Assembly: GCA_900546085.1 (NCBI GenBank)
Contig: URBS01000010.1
Coordinates: 1 to 29,555, forward strand
DNA length: 29,555 bases
Reading direction: 5' to 3'
DNA from: an uncultured Collinsella sp.
GTDB taxonomy: Bacteria; Actinomycetota; Coriobacteriia; Coriobacteriales; Coriobacteriaceae
Part shown: piece after piece, positions 1 to 7,795 of the stretch
Layout of the letters: every line of letters starts with the position of its first letter
Position numbering within the stretch: position 1 is the first letter of the stretch
Position numbers and translations under genes: made by a program
Notes under the pieces: model-generated
The model's database searches: none
The model's input: only the letters and a program-made list of their open reading frames with translations
What the model was told of the DNA's origin: nothing

Positions 1-408
1 CCGCAGACCGTCTCGCGCGACGCGCTTGCCGGCATGGGCGGAGCCGCCGCGACCGGTGCCGCCGTGGGCCTAGGCGCCGCAGCCGGCATCGCCTCCAACA
101 TGGCGAGCACTCGCGCCCCGCAGCGCCCGCTCGCCCAGCTCGTCGACGTCGTGAGCGGCGAGAGCCATAGCATCACCTCCGCACAGGTGACCATCGGTCG
201 CGAGCGCTCAGTTTCCGACATTGCCCTGCGCGACCCCAACGTGTCGCGCCGCCACGCCCAGCTCACCTTTACCGGTTCGGACTGGTCGATCGAGGACCTC
301 AATTCCACCAACGGCACGCTCGTCAACAACCGCCGCATTACGCGCTGCCCGCTGCGCAACGGCGATCTGCTGACGTTTGGCCTGAGCACCTTTGAATTTA
401 GGGGATAG
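1..408 (+). CDS. fhaA: FHA-domain protein, 5' truncated by the window edge (FhaA-like)
   Basis: The frame is open from base 1 and the first internal ATG is at 34, so the true start probably lies upstream. The visible C-terminus has an Ala/Gly-rich linker and then an FHA fold. The recognisable FHA signature is TIGRERS, then SRRHAQL, then LNSTNGTLVN, which form the phosphothreonine-binding loops with Arg, Ser, His and Asn in place. FHA domains read Thr phosphorylation made by Ser/Thr kinases, and one such kinase is encoded in this operon at 5647. In actinobacteria the first gene of this cluster is usually FhaA, with a DUF3662 domain ahead of the FHA domain. That part is outside the window, so the FhaA name rests on gene order and FHA position. 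The next gene starts 6 nt downstream, which suggests one transcript. Confidence 0.85.
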   Translation, partial: PQTVSRDALAGMGGAAATGAAVGLGAAAGIASNMASTRAPQRPLAQLVDVVSGESHSITSAQVTIGRERSVSDIALRDPNVSRRHAQLTFTGSDWSIEDLNSTNGTLVNNRRITRCPLRNGDLLTFGLSTFEFRG

Positions 409-414
409 TCGCTT

Positions 415-831
415 ATGAACATCGATATCGTCCTTTTTGCAGGCCGCATCGTCCTGGTCGCCCTGCTCTATATCTTCCTGTTCGCCGTCATGAAGACCGG
501 CGTGGGGCTTGTGCGCGGACAGCGCCGCGACTCGGCTATCTGGACGATCGATGTGGACAAGGGCCCGCGCGGCATCCGTGGCATCCACGTAGACATGCTC
601 GGCCCCGTCATCGTCGGTCGCTCGCCATCTTCGGACATCTGCATCAACGAACCGTTCGTCTCGGCCTCGCATGCGCGCTTTTCGCTGCAGGGCCCGGCGC
701 TCATCATCGAGGACCTCAACTCGCTTAACGGCACGCTCGTCAACGGCCGCCAGCTTGTGGAGCCCGCGACGCTGCGCGAGGGCGACGAAGTCCAGATTGG
801 CGACGTGGTCATGAAGGTGAACCGTCGATGA
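415..831 (+). CDS. fhaB: Membrane-anchored FHA-domain protein (FhaB/FipA-like)
   Basis: This 138-aa protein has an N-terminal hydrophobic segment at about residues 5-25 (IVLFAGRIVLVALLYIFLF). A short linker leads to a C-terminal FHA domain at about residues 55-135. The FHA motifs VIVGRSPSSD, SASHARF and LNSLNGTLVNGR carry the conserved Arg, Ser, His and Asn. The architecture matches the second FHA protein of the actinobacterial pstP-rodA-pbpA-pknB cluster, which acts at the membrane as a phospho-reader in peptidoglycan synthesis and division control. The ATG at 415 follows a purine-rich AGGGGATAG. The stop overlaps the next start in an ATGA (828-831), which implies translational coupling to the phosphatase. 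Confidence 0.9.
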   Translation: MNIDIVLFAGRIVLVALLYIFLFAVMKTGVGLVRGQRRDSAIWTIDVDKGPRGIRGIHVDMLGPVIVGRSPSSDICINEPFVSASHARFSLQGPALIIEDLNSLNGTLVNGRQLVEPATLREGDEVQIGDVVMKVNRR

Positions 832-2627
832 TCGACGAGGAGAACAAGTCCGCGACTATGACCGAGGCACCGGCTGCCGCCACAGCTGCGCCGGCCCACG
901 CCGCTCCGGCGGGCTCCGCACCCGTGGAACCCGAGGACACCGTGTTCTCCCTGCCTCTTTCGCATGTAACGCATGATATTTCGGATCTCGCCGATAACGA
1001 GGACGAAGAGAATGCCGTAGCGGCGCCCATCAGCGCACATGCTGCGGAACAGCCCACAGCGTCCGAAGCAACCCTGGCGCCGGCTCACTTTGCAGAGCCC
1101 GTCGCCGAGGCAATCAACGAGAGCGCTGCGGTGTTTGCGGCACCCGAGCCCGCCGCGCCGGCGTTTCCCATAGCCCCGGCATCCGAGGTTGCGCCCGTGT
1201 CTACGCCGGCGCCCGAGCCTATAGACGTCAGCCCGCAAGACGACGAGTCGACCGCCCGCGTGTCCGAGGAGCCCGACTCCCCGGACACCGGCGATTCCGA
1301 ATCAAACGCCGAGACCGACACCGTCTCTCCCGGTGACACAGCCGAGATCGACGTTGCCGCCGTTGAAGCCAAGCTCAAAGACCCCGGCTCGACCATGAGC
1401 TTTGAGCCCCTGACCGAGGAGCGCATCGAGACCGACTCGACCTATGATGCCGGCACCACCACGCAACTCATGTGGGGCGCCCGCTCCGACGTTGGCTGTG
1501 TGCGCCCGCACAATGAGGATTCCTACCTGGTGCAGTCGCCGCTCTTTTGCGTATGCGATGGCATGGGCGGTCACGCCGCCGGCGAGGTAGCCTCTTCCAT
1601 CGCCGTCGAGACTATTGCCAAGACGGCCCCGCAGTCCGCCGACGCAGCACGCCTGGCCGCAGCCGTCGAGGCAGCTAACGCCGCCGTAATCGAGGCGGCC
1701 CTGAACGGCCTAGGCAAGCCCGGCATGGGCTGCACAGCCACTTGCGCCTATATCGAAAACGACACGCTCGCCATCGCCCACGTGGGCGACTCTCGCGCCT
1801 ACCTGCTCCACGAGGGCACGCTCATCCGCGTGACCCGCGACCACTCCTACGTGGAGGAGCTCGTGGACGCCGGCGAGATCACGGCAGACGAGGCTCGCGT
1901 CCACCCCAACCGTTCGGTCATCACCCGTGCGCTGGGCTCAGACCCCGCCATGTATGCCGACCACTTCACTCTGCATATCGAGGAAGGCGACCGCCTGATC
2001 CTGTGCTCTGACGGCCTTTCGAGCATGATTCCCGATAGCGATATCGAGAACATCGCCACGCAGTCCTCAACCGCGCAAATCTGCGTCGACAACCTAGTGG
2101 ACGCGGCGCTTGCCGCCGGCGGCCACGACAACGTGACCGTAGTAGTCGTTGACCTGGTTGACGATGGCGTTATGCGCGAGGCGCAACGCGTGCGTCGCCG
2201 CAACGTCACCATCGGCGTCATCTTAGGTCTCGTCTTGGTGCTGGCGGCTGCCATCTGGGCCTACACGGGTGTCACCGGCTCGTACTACCTGGGTACCTAC
2301 CAGGGCAATGTCGCCGTCTGGCGCGGCCTGCCCGGCAAGCCGCTCGGACTCAAGCTCCACTGGCTCGAAAGCGAAACCAGTATCAAGCTGTCCGACCTGC
2401 CCGAAGACACGCAAAACCGCCTCAAGGCGGGTATTCCGCAAACAAGTGTCGACGATGCGCAGGACACGATATCCAAGTACCGCCACCAGATCGACGAGGA
2501 GCAGACCCGCCAGGTGATCGACGCGCAAACGATTCGCGACAACACCGACCAGGGATCGACCTCCGAATCAGATTCCGAGAAAACCGCCGAACAGTCCGCC
2601 GAGGCCGAAGCCTCCGATAAGAATTAG
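828..2627 (+). CDS. pstP: PP2C-family Ser/Thr phosphatase with a long acidic/Ala-Pro N-terminal extension and one TM (PstP-like)
   Basis: The protein has 599 aa. Residues 1 to about 205 are low-complexity (Ala, Pro, Glu, Asp, Ser) and look disordered. The PP2C domain runs from about 210 to 445, with ARSDVGCVRPHNEDSY, the metal-binding VCDGMGGHAAGE (Asp244), HVGDSRAYL and the late GGHDNVTVVVVDL. A basic stretch (REAQRVRRRN) precedes a TM at about residues 460-482. A C-terminal extracytoplasmic tail of about 115 aa ends in acidic repeats. It should remove phosphate from substrates of the kinase encoded at 5647 and from its FHA partners. In the PstP proteins I know, the phosphatase domain is at the very N-terminus, so the 200-residue leader is unusual. 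The start overlaps the fhaB stop by 4 nt, and an alternative ATG lies at 858. Confidence 0.92.
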   Translation: MIDEENKSATMTEAPAAATAAPAHAAPAGSAPVEPEDTVFSLPLSHVTHDISDLADNEDEENAVAAPISAHAAEQPTASEATLAPAHFAEPVAEAINESAAVFAAPEPAAPAFPIAPASEVAPVSTPAPEPIDVSPQDDESTARVSEEPDSPDTGDSESNAETDTVSPGDTAEIDVAAVEAKLKDPGSTMSFEPLTEERIETDSTYDAGTTTQLMWGARSDVGCVRPHNEDSYLVQSPLFCVCDGMGGHAAGEVASSIAVETIAKTAPQSADAARLAAAVEAANAAVIEAALNGLGKPGMGCTATCAYIENDTLAIAHVGDSRAYLLHEGTLIRVTRDHSYVEELVDAGEITADEARVHPNRSVITRALGSDPAMYADHFTLHIEEGDRLILCSDGLSSMIPDSDIENIATQSSTAQICVDNLVDAALAAGGHDNVTVVVVDLVDDGVMREAQRVRRRNVTIGVILGLVLVLAAAIWAYTGVTGSYYLGTYQGNVAVWRGLPGKPLGLKLHWLESETSIKLSDLPEDTQNRLKAGIPQTSVDDAQDTISKYRHQIDEEQTRQVIDAQTIRDNTDQGSTSESDSEKTAEQSAEAEASDKN

Positions 2628-2643
2628 AAAGGGAGTGCCGCTT

Positions 2644-5514
2644 ATGAGTCGCCGCAACACCGAACTGCTCTTGCTCATCGCCTCGGCGTTCCCCGTCATC
2701 CTGCTGTATGCGATGTACGTCCTCACCGCGGGCGCCGCTATCTCCTTTGAGACGCTCGCCGTACCGATCGGCCTCTTTGCCGCCTTCGCCGCGGCGCATA
2801 TCGCCGTGCGCATCTTGGCGCCTGGCGCCGACCCTGCCATCCTGCCCATCGTATTTATACTTTCGGGCATCGGCATCACGTTCGTGACACGCCTCGCCCC
2901 CGCTCTCGCCATCTCACAGCTCATCATCCTGTTTGTCTCGGTGGCGCTCATGGTGGGAACGCTTGCACTGGTCAAAAACCTCGACGTGGTCATGCGCTAC
3001 AAGTACACCTTTGGCATTATCGGCATCATTCTGCTGATGCTGCCCATCTTTATCGGCACCACGATCTCGGGCTCCAAGCTGTGGATTCGCATCGCGGGCT
3101 TTACCATCCAGCCCGGCGAGTTCGCCAAGGTCTTTATCGTGCTGTTCCTGGCCGGCTACTTGGCCGAGAACCGCGAGCTGCTCTCCATCTCCAACCGCAA
3201 GATCCTGGGCTTTAAGATCCCTCGCCTGCGACTGCTGCTGCCGCTGTTTGCCGTGTGGGGTGTGTGCCTGCTCGTCGTTGTCTTCGAACGCGACCTGGGT
3301 TCGGCCGTGCTGTTCTACACCATCTTCTTGCTGATGCTCTACGTTGCCACGGGACGCTTTTCGTATGTCGTTATCGGCCTTGCGCTCTTAGCCGTTGGAG
3401 CCGTGGGCGCCTACAAGTTCCTGTCTCACGTTCAGGTACGTTTCCAGGTTTGGGTCGATCCTTTTAAGGACGCCCAGGGCCAGGGCTACCAGATCGTCCA
3501 GTCGCTCTTCTCGCTTGCCGATGGCGGTCTGGTCGGTGTTGGCATCGGCAACGGCATGGCCAACAACATCCCCGTCGTCGAGTCCGACTTTATCTTCTCG
3601 GCTATCGGCGAAGAGATGGGCCTTTTGGGCGGCGGCGCCGTGCTCATCCTGTTTATGCTCTTTGCCGTGCGTGGCCTCACCACGGCTGCCCGCGCTAAAT
3701 CCGACCTCGCAGCCTTTAGTGCCACGGGCCTTACGGCCGCCATCAGCTTCCAGGCCTTCTTGATCGTTGGCGGCGTAACCCGCCTGATCCCGCTGACCGG
3801 CGTCACCCTGCCCTTTATGAGCCAGGGCGGCTCCTCGCTGCTGGCGAGCTTTATCATCGTCGCGCTCCTGCTGCGCGCCGGTGACGAGGCGACCGGACGC
3901 GAGGCCGAGCTTACCGGCACCGGCACCATGGCCGCCATCACCGATGATCAGGTCGCATCTGCCGCCGCCCCGACGGGCACGCGCTTAGCCACCTCGTCTT
4001 CCTACGGCAGCGGCAGCCATTCCGTCGGCTCGCGCATGCGCCGTCGCCTGCTCGACACGCCTGAATCCGGTGTGCTCGGCCGCGTTGCGCTCGCCAACCG
4101 TCTAACCCGTGCGGTGCTCGCCTTTACGGCGCTGTTCGCCATCCTTATCGGCAACCTCACCTATGTCCAGGTCATTAAGGCCAAGGACTATCAGGACATG
4201 CCGACCAACAACCACACCATCGCCCGCTCCGAGTACATCCAGCGCGGCTCCATCATCACGTCCGACGGCGTGACGCTGGCCGAGTCGCTGCAGCAGGAGG
4301 ACGGCACCTACGTACGCTCCTACCCCAACGGTAACCTGGCAGCGCACGTGGTTGGCTACGTGAGCCAGCAGTATGGCACCACCGCCATCGAGAGCGTCAT
4401 GAACGACACGCTCACCGGTTCTAAGGACTACTCCAGCTGGAACAACGCCATCGCGTCGCTCGCGGGCCAGACCCAGCCGGGCAACACCGCCAAGCTCACC
4501 ATCGACTCGCGCATCCAGACGGCGGCCGAGCAGGCACTCAAGGGCTTTAAGGGCGCTGTAGTGGTCATCGACCCGCGTACCGGCGCGGTACTCGCATGTG
4601 CCAGCTCGCCCACCTACGACAACACCAACATCGATGCCCTGCTGCAGACGGGCGGCGGCGAGGACGGCTCCATGTACAATCGCGCCATGGACGCGCTGTA
4701 CACGCCGGGCTCAACGTTTAAGGTCGTTACGCTTTCCGCGGCACTCGAGACCGGTACCGCCAGCCTTACCAGCACCTACCAGGCGCCCAGCTCCATGGAC
4801 ATCGGCAACGCACCGGTCACCAACTATGCCAACGAGAGCTACGGCACCATCAGCCTGCAGCAGGCCTTTGCCGTGTCCTCCAACGTCGTCTTTGGCCAGG
4901 TGGCAAACGAAGTTGGCGCAAACACGCTCGTGCAGTTTGCCAACGCCTTTGGCTACGGCCAAAAGCTCGGCCAGGACCTGACCTCCGCGGCCTCCATCAT
5001 GGCCGACCCGTCGCTCATGACCGAGTGGGAGACCGCCTGGGCCGGCGCCGGCCAGCCTGTCGGCATGGACCACACGCCCGGCCCGCAGACCACCGTCATG
5101 CAAAACGCCGTGATTGCCGCCGCCATCGCTAACAGCGGCGTGGTCATGGACCCGTACTTTGTAGCCCAGGTACTCGCCCCGGACGGAACCGTGGTCAAGA
5201 CCACGCAGTCCCGCTCGCTGGGTCAGGCCGTCAGCTCTGCCACGGCCGACCAGGTCAAGCAGACCATGCTTGCCGTCGTCCAGTCCGGCACCGGCACCGA
5301 TGCCCAGGTCCCCGGCGTCAAGGTCGCCGGCAAGACCGGCTCGGCCGAGACCGGCGGCACCAACGTCAACTCGATGTTCGTTGGCTTTGCACCTTACGAT
5401 TCACCCACGGTCGCCATCTCGGTGGCCTTGGAGGATTACGACAAACACGACGTCAAGGCCGCCAAGATCGCCGGAATCGTCCTGACCGCGGCGCTTGCCG
5501 CACAGGGAGCGTGA
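2644..5514 (+). CDS. FtsW/RodA-type glycosyltransferase fused to a class B penicillin-binding transpeptidase
   Basis: One continuous frame of 956 aa joins two proteins that are normally separate. Residues 1 to about 420 are a SEDS polytopic domain with roughly ten membrane helices. Motifs include SGSKLWIRIAGFTIQPGEFAK, FERDLGSAVLFY, QIVQSLFSLADGGLVGVGIGNG and IPLTGVTLPFMSQGGSS. A linker (about 420-475) and a further TM lead to a transpeptidase with STFK (nucleophile Ser690), SSN (745-747) and KTG (897-899). Together they would polymerise and cross-link peptidoglycan, with RodA-PbpA or FtsW-FtsI activities in one chain. In other actinobacteria rodA and pbpA are adjacent genes at this spot. The ATG at 2644 is preferred over GTG 2635 because AAAGGGA (2628-2634) sits 9 nt before it and overlaps the GTG's spacing. 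No frameshift or stop is seen at the junction. Confidence 0.93.
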   Translation: MSRRNTELLLLIASAFPVILLYAMYVLTAGAAISFETLAVPIGLFAAFAAAHIAVRILAPGADPAILPIVFILSGIGITFVTRLAPALAISQLIILFVSVALMVGTLALVKNLDVVMRYKYTFGIIGIILLMLPIFIGTTISGSKLWIRIAGFTIQPGEFAKVFIVLFLAGYLAENRELLSISNRKILGFKIPRLRLLLPLFAVWGVCLLVVVFERDLGSAVLFYTIFLLMLYVATGRFSYVVIGLALLAVGAVGAYKFLSHVQVRFQVWVDPFKDAQGQGYQIVQSLFSLADGGLVGVGIGNGMANNIPVVESDFIFSAIGEEMGLLGGGAVLILFMLFAVRGLTTAARAKSDLAAFSATGLTAAISFQAFLIVGGVTRLIPLTGVTLPFMSQGGSSLLASFIIVALLLRAGDEATGREAELTGTGTMAAITDDQVASAAAPTGTRLATSSSYGSGSHSVGSRMRRRLLDTPESGVLGRVALANRLTRAVLAFTALFAILIGNLTYVQVIKAKDYQDMPTNNHTIARSEYIQRGSIITSDGVTLAESLQQEDGTYVRSYPNGNLAAHVVGYVSQQYGTTAIESVMNDTLTGSKDYSSWNNAIASLAGQTQPGNTAKLTIDSRIQTAAEQALKGFKGAVVVIDPRTGAVLACASSPTYDNTNIDALLQTGGGEDGSMYNRAMDALYTPGSTFKVVTLSAALETGTASLTSTYQAPSSMDIGNAPVTNYANESYGTISLQQAFAVSSNVVFGQVANEVGANTLVQFANAFGYGQKLGQDLTSAASIMADPSLMTEWETAWAGAGQPVGMDHTPGPQTTVMQNAVIAAAIANSGVVMDPYFVAQVLAPDGTVVKTTQSRSLGQAVSSATADQVKQTMLAVVQSGTGTDAQVPGVKVAGKTGSAETGGTNVNSMFVGFAPYDSPTVAISVALEDYDKHDVKAAKIAGIVLTAALAAQGA

Positions 5515-5646
5515 TGCCCATGATCGAATCGGACACCCGAGGTGCGCCGCGGCCGAAAAGTTAGCGGCAACGCGCCACACGGCCCCAGCGGCCACATCGT
5601 AGGTACTACACACATCGTTGAGCGAATAGTTATGTTAGGAGCAGGA

Positions 5647-7650
5647 ATGGAACAGAGGGTCCTCGGGGGAAGATACCTCCTCAAGGATAAGGTGGGGACA
5701 GGCGGTATGGCGACCGTCTTCCGTGCGCAGGACCAGGTCCTCGACCGCACGGTAGCCGTCAAGATCATGCTGCCGCAGTATGCTGGCGACGCAACCTTCG
5801 CCGCACGCTTTAAGCAGGAGGCCCAGGCAGCAGCCGGTCTCTCCTCCCCCTATATCGTGGGCGTCTACGATTGGGGCAAGGACGGCGACACCTATTACAT
5901 CGTCATGGAGTACCTGCGCGGTACCGACCTTAAGAGCGGAATCAAGAGCCACGGCGCCCTCGACCCCAAGAAGGTCGCCCAGATCGGATCGCAGATCAGC
6001 TCTGCACTCTCGGTCGCCCACAAGCACGAGATCATCCACCGCGACATCAAACCGCAGAACATCATGGTGCTGCCCGACGGCAATATCAAGGTCATGGACT
6101 TTGGAATCGCGCGCGCCAAAAACAGCCACCTCACGCAAGACAACAACGTGCTGGGAACCGCCCACTATGTAAGCCCCGAGCAGACCCGCGGCCAGGACCT
6201 CGGTCCCACCTCGGATATCTACTCGCTGGGTGTCGTCATGTACGAGTGCGCCACCGGCCGCGTACCCTTTGACGGCGATGACGCCATCTCGGTCGCGCTC
6301 AAGCAGGTCAACGAGCTCCCCATCCCGCCGAGCCAGATCAACTCCGGCGTCGATGCCGACCTGGAGCGCATCATCCTCAAGTGCATGGAGAAGGACCCGG
6401 CAAACCGCTTCCAGACAGCCGACGAGCTGCGTCAGGTGCTCAACAGCTATCTGTCCGGCCGTGCTGTCAACGTCTCGGAGCCCACGCGCGTCATCGGTGC
6501 CGCCGGCGACTTGGGTGCCACCAAGACCCGCGAGCTTTCCGACTCAACGCGCGCTATGGTTCGTCCCGTCTCGGGCGTGAGCGGTCAGAATACCGCCCGC
6601 AGTGCTGCCTCGGGCTCCACGGGCTCCTACGAGGCTGAGAAGCCTAAGTCCAACAAGAACAAGATCATCGCCGCCGTGATTGCCGCCGTCGCCGTGATTG
6701 GCATTGTAGTGGCCTTTGCCACGGGCATGTTCAGTGGCGAACAGGTCACGGTGCCCGACGTGCTGGGCAAGGACCAGGAAACCGCTATTGAGCTGATCAA
6801 GAAAGCCGGCCTTGAGGTTGGCTCCGTCGACCAGAGCTACAACGACGATGTCGACGAGGGAAAGGTCGCCGAGCAGACCCCCAACGGCAACACCAAGAAG
6901 GCCAAGGGCACGAGGGTGAACCTGGTAATCTCCAAGGGCCCTAAGCCCTCCGAGAAGGTTGAGGTTCCGCAGCTCATCGGCCTGACCAAGGACCAAGCCG
7001 AGGCCGCACTGGCAAGCGTGGGCCTGAAGGGCAGCGCTTCGGAAGAAGCCAACGAGGCCGAAGAGGGTCAGGTCTTTGAACAGAGCACTGCTGCCGGCAA
7101 GGAGGTCGAGAAGGGCACGACCATCTCGTACAAGGTCTCCAGCGGCCCGGACACCACCTCGGTGCCCGATCTGACCGACATGACCGAGGCCCAGGCACGC
7201 AACGCTCTCGACATGGCTGGCTTTGGCGTCGACGTGAGCTACCAGGAAAACGACTCGGTTACCGAGGGTACCGTAATTAGCTGGAACCCCAGCGGCAAGC
7301 AGAAGCCCGGTGCCACGATCACCGTCGTCATCGCCAAGAAGTCCGGCAAGGCCAGCGTCCCGGGCAACCTGTACGGCAAGAGCATCTCCGCCGCCGTCAC
7401 CGCGCTCAACAACGCCGGTTTCTACAACATCAGCTTCTGTGACCAGAACGGCAACCCTGTGAGCGGCAACGAGAATGCCACCGTTACGGGCGTCTCCCCC
7501 ACCGGTAAGCAATCCACCGACAGCACGATTACGCTGACGGTCGCACTTTCTAGCTCGGGCTCGGGCTCAGGTTCGGGCTCGGGTTCGGGTTCGGGCTCGG
7601 GTTCGGGTTCGGGCTCGGGCACGGGTAACGATTCCGGCACGACCAACTAG
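5647..7650 (+). CDS. pknB: PknB-type Ser/Thr protein kinase with four PASTA repeats and a Ser-Gly tail
   Basis: This 667-aa type II membrane kinase has a glycine-rich loop VGTGGMATV, catalytic Lys39 (VAVKIM), HRDIKPQN with Asp133, DFG with Asp151 and an SPEQ equivalent of the APE motif. The kinase domain spans about 10-275. A Thr/Ser-rich juxtamembrane region (TRVIGAAGDLGATKTRE) follows, which is typical of autophosphorylation sites. The TM is at about 339-362. PASTA repeats start near 369 (VPDVLG), 440 (VPQLIG), 506 (VPDLTD) and 571 (VPGNLYG). PASTA modules bind muropeptides or lipid II and link wall status to phosphorylation. The tail from 635 is Ser-Gly dipeptides. The ATG at 5647 is chosen because AGGAG (5637-5641) sits 5 nt upstream and it places MEQRVLGGRYLL at the N-terminus. 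The GTG at 5542 would add unrelated sequence. No separate pknA is present. Confidence 0.95.
   Translation: MEQRVLGGRYLLKDKVGTGGMATVFRAQDQVLDRTVAVKIMLPQYAGDATFAARFKQEAQAAAGLSSPYIVGVYDWGKDGDTYYIVMEYLRGTDLKSGIKSHGALDPKKVAQIGSQISSALSVAHKHEIIHRDIKPQNIMVLPDGNIKVMDFGIARAKNSHLTQDNNVLGTAHYVSPEQTRGQDLGPTSDIYSLGVVMYECATGRVPFDGDDAISVALKQVNELPIPPSQINSGVDADLERIILKCMEKDPANRFQTADELRQVLNSYLSGRAVNVSEPTRVIGAAGDLGATKTRELSDSTRAMVRPVSGVSGQNTARSAASGSTGSYEAEKPKSNKNKIIAAVIAAVAVIGIVVAFATGMFSGEQVTVPDVLGKDQETAIELIKKAGLEVGSVDQSYNDDVDEGKVAEQTPNGNTKKAKGTRVNLVISKGPKPSEKVEVPQLIGLTKDQAEAALASVGLKGSASEEANEAEEGQVFEQSTAAGKEVEKGTTISYKVSSGPDTTSVPDLTDMTEAQARNALDMAGFGVDVSYQENDSVTEGTVISWNPSGKQKPGATITVVIAKKSGKASVPGNLYGKSISAAVTALNNAGFYNISFCDQNGNPVSGNENATVTGVSPTGKQSTDSTITLTVALSSSGSGSGSGSGSGSGSGSGSGSGTGNDSGTTN
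7555..7620 (+). repeat. In-frame hexanucleotide repeat, 11 units of TCNGGY encoding (Ser-Gly)n
   Basis: Eleven consecutive 6-nt units, nearly all TCGGGC or TCGGGT with one TCAGGT, encode Ser-Gly dipeptides at the extracellular end of the PASTA kinase. An ACGGGT (Thr-Gly) unit follows at 7621. Near-identical units without a frame-breaking variant would allow length change by slippage in 2-residue steps while keeping the frame. Confidence 0.9.
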
Positions 7651-7703
7651 TCGCCACCCCACCGCTCATTCCAGCTCTCACCGCAAACATATTCGCTCAT
7701 AGG

Positions 7704-7736
7704 CACCCGCTTGCCCCCCCGGCAAGCGGGTGTTTT
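7704..7736 (+). terminator. Rho-independent terminator of the pknB operon
   Basis: A perfect 12-bp stem (CACCCGCTTGCC at 7704-7715 with its complement at 7721-7732) closes a five-C loop and is followed by TTTT. It lies 53 nt after the kinase stop and ends the plus-strand operon. The next gene is convergent. Confidence 0.9.
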
Positions 7737-7766
7737 GCATATAGGTAGACGTCGGAGGCCTGTCTT

Positions 7767-7789
7767 AGCGCCAGCGCATTGCCGGCGCT
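7767..7789 (-). terminator. Candidate hairpin terminator for the hybrid kinase gene
   Basis: Arms at 7767-7775 and 7781-7789 give a 9-bp stem with one G-T wobble and a 5-nt loop, just past the stop of the minus-strand kinase. No clear T-run follows on the minus strand, so this may instead be an mRNA 3'-end stabiliser. Confidence 0.4.
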
Positions 7790-7795
7790 TATTCG

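Noticed and set aside
5514..5564. 16-codon ORF starting on the stop of the FtsW/PBP fusion
   Set aside because: It has a TGATG overlap but no recognisable sequence and no Shine-Dalgarno beyond the end of the previous gene; likely chance.
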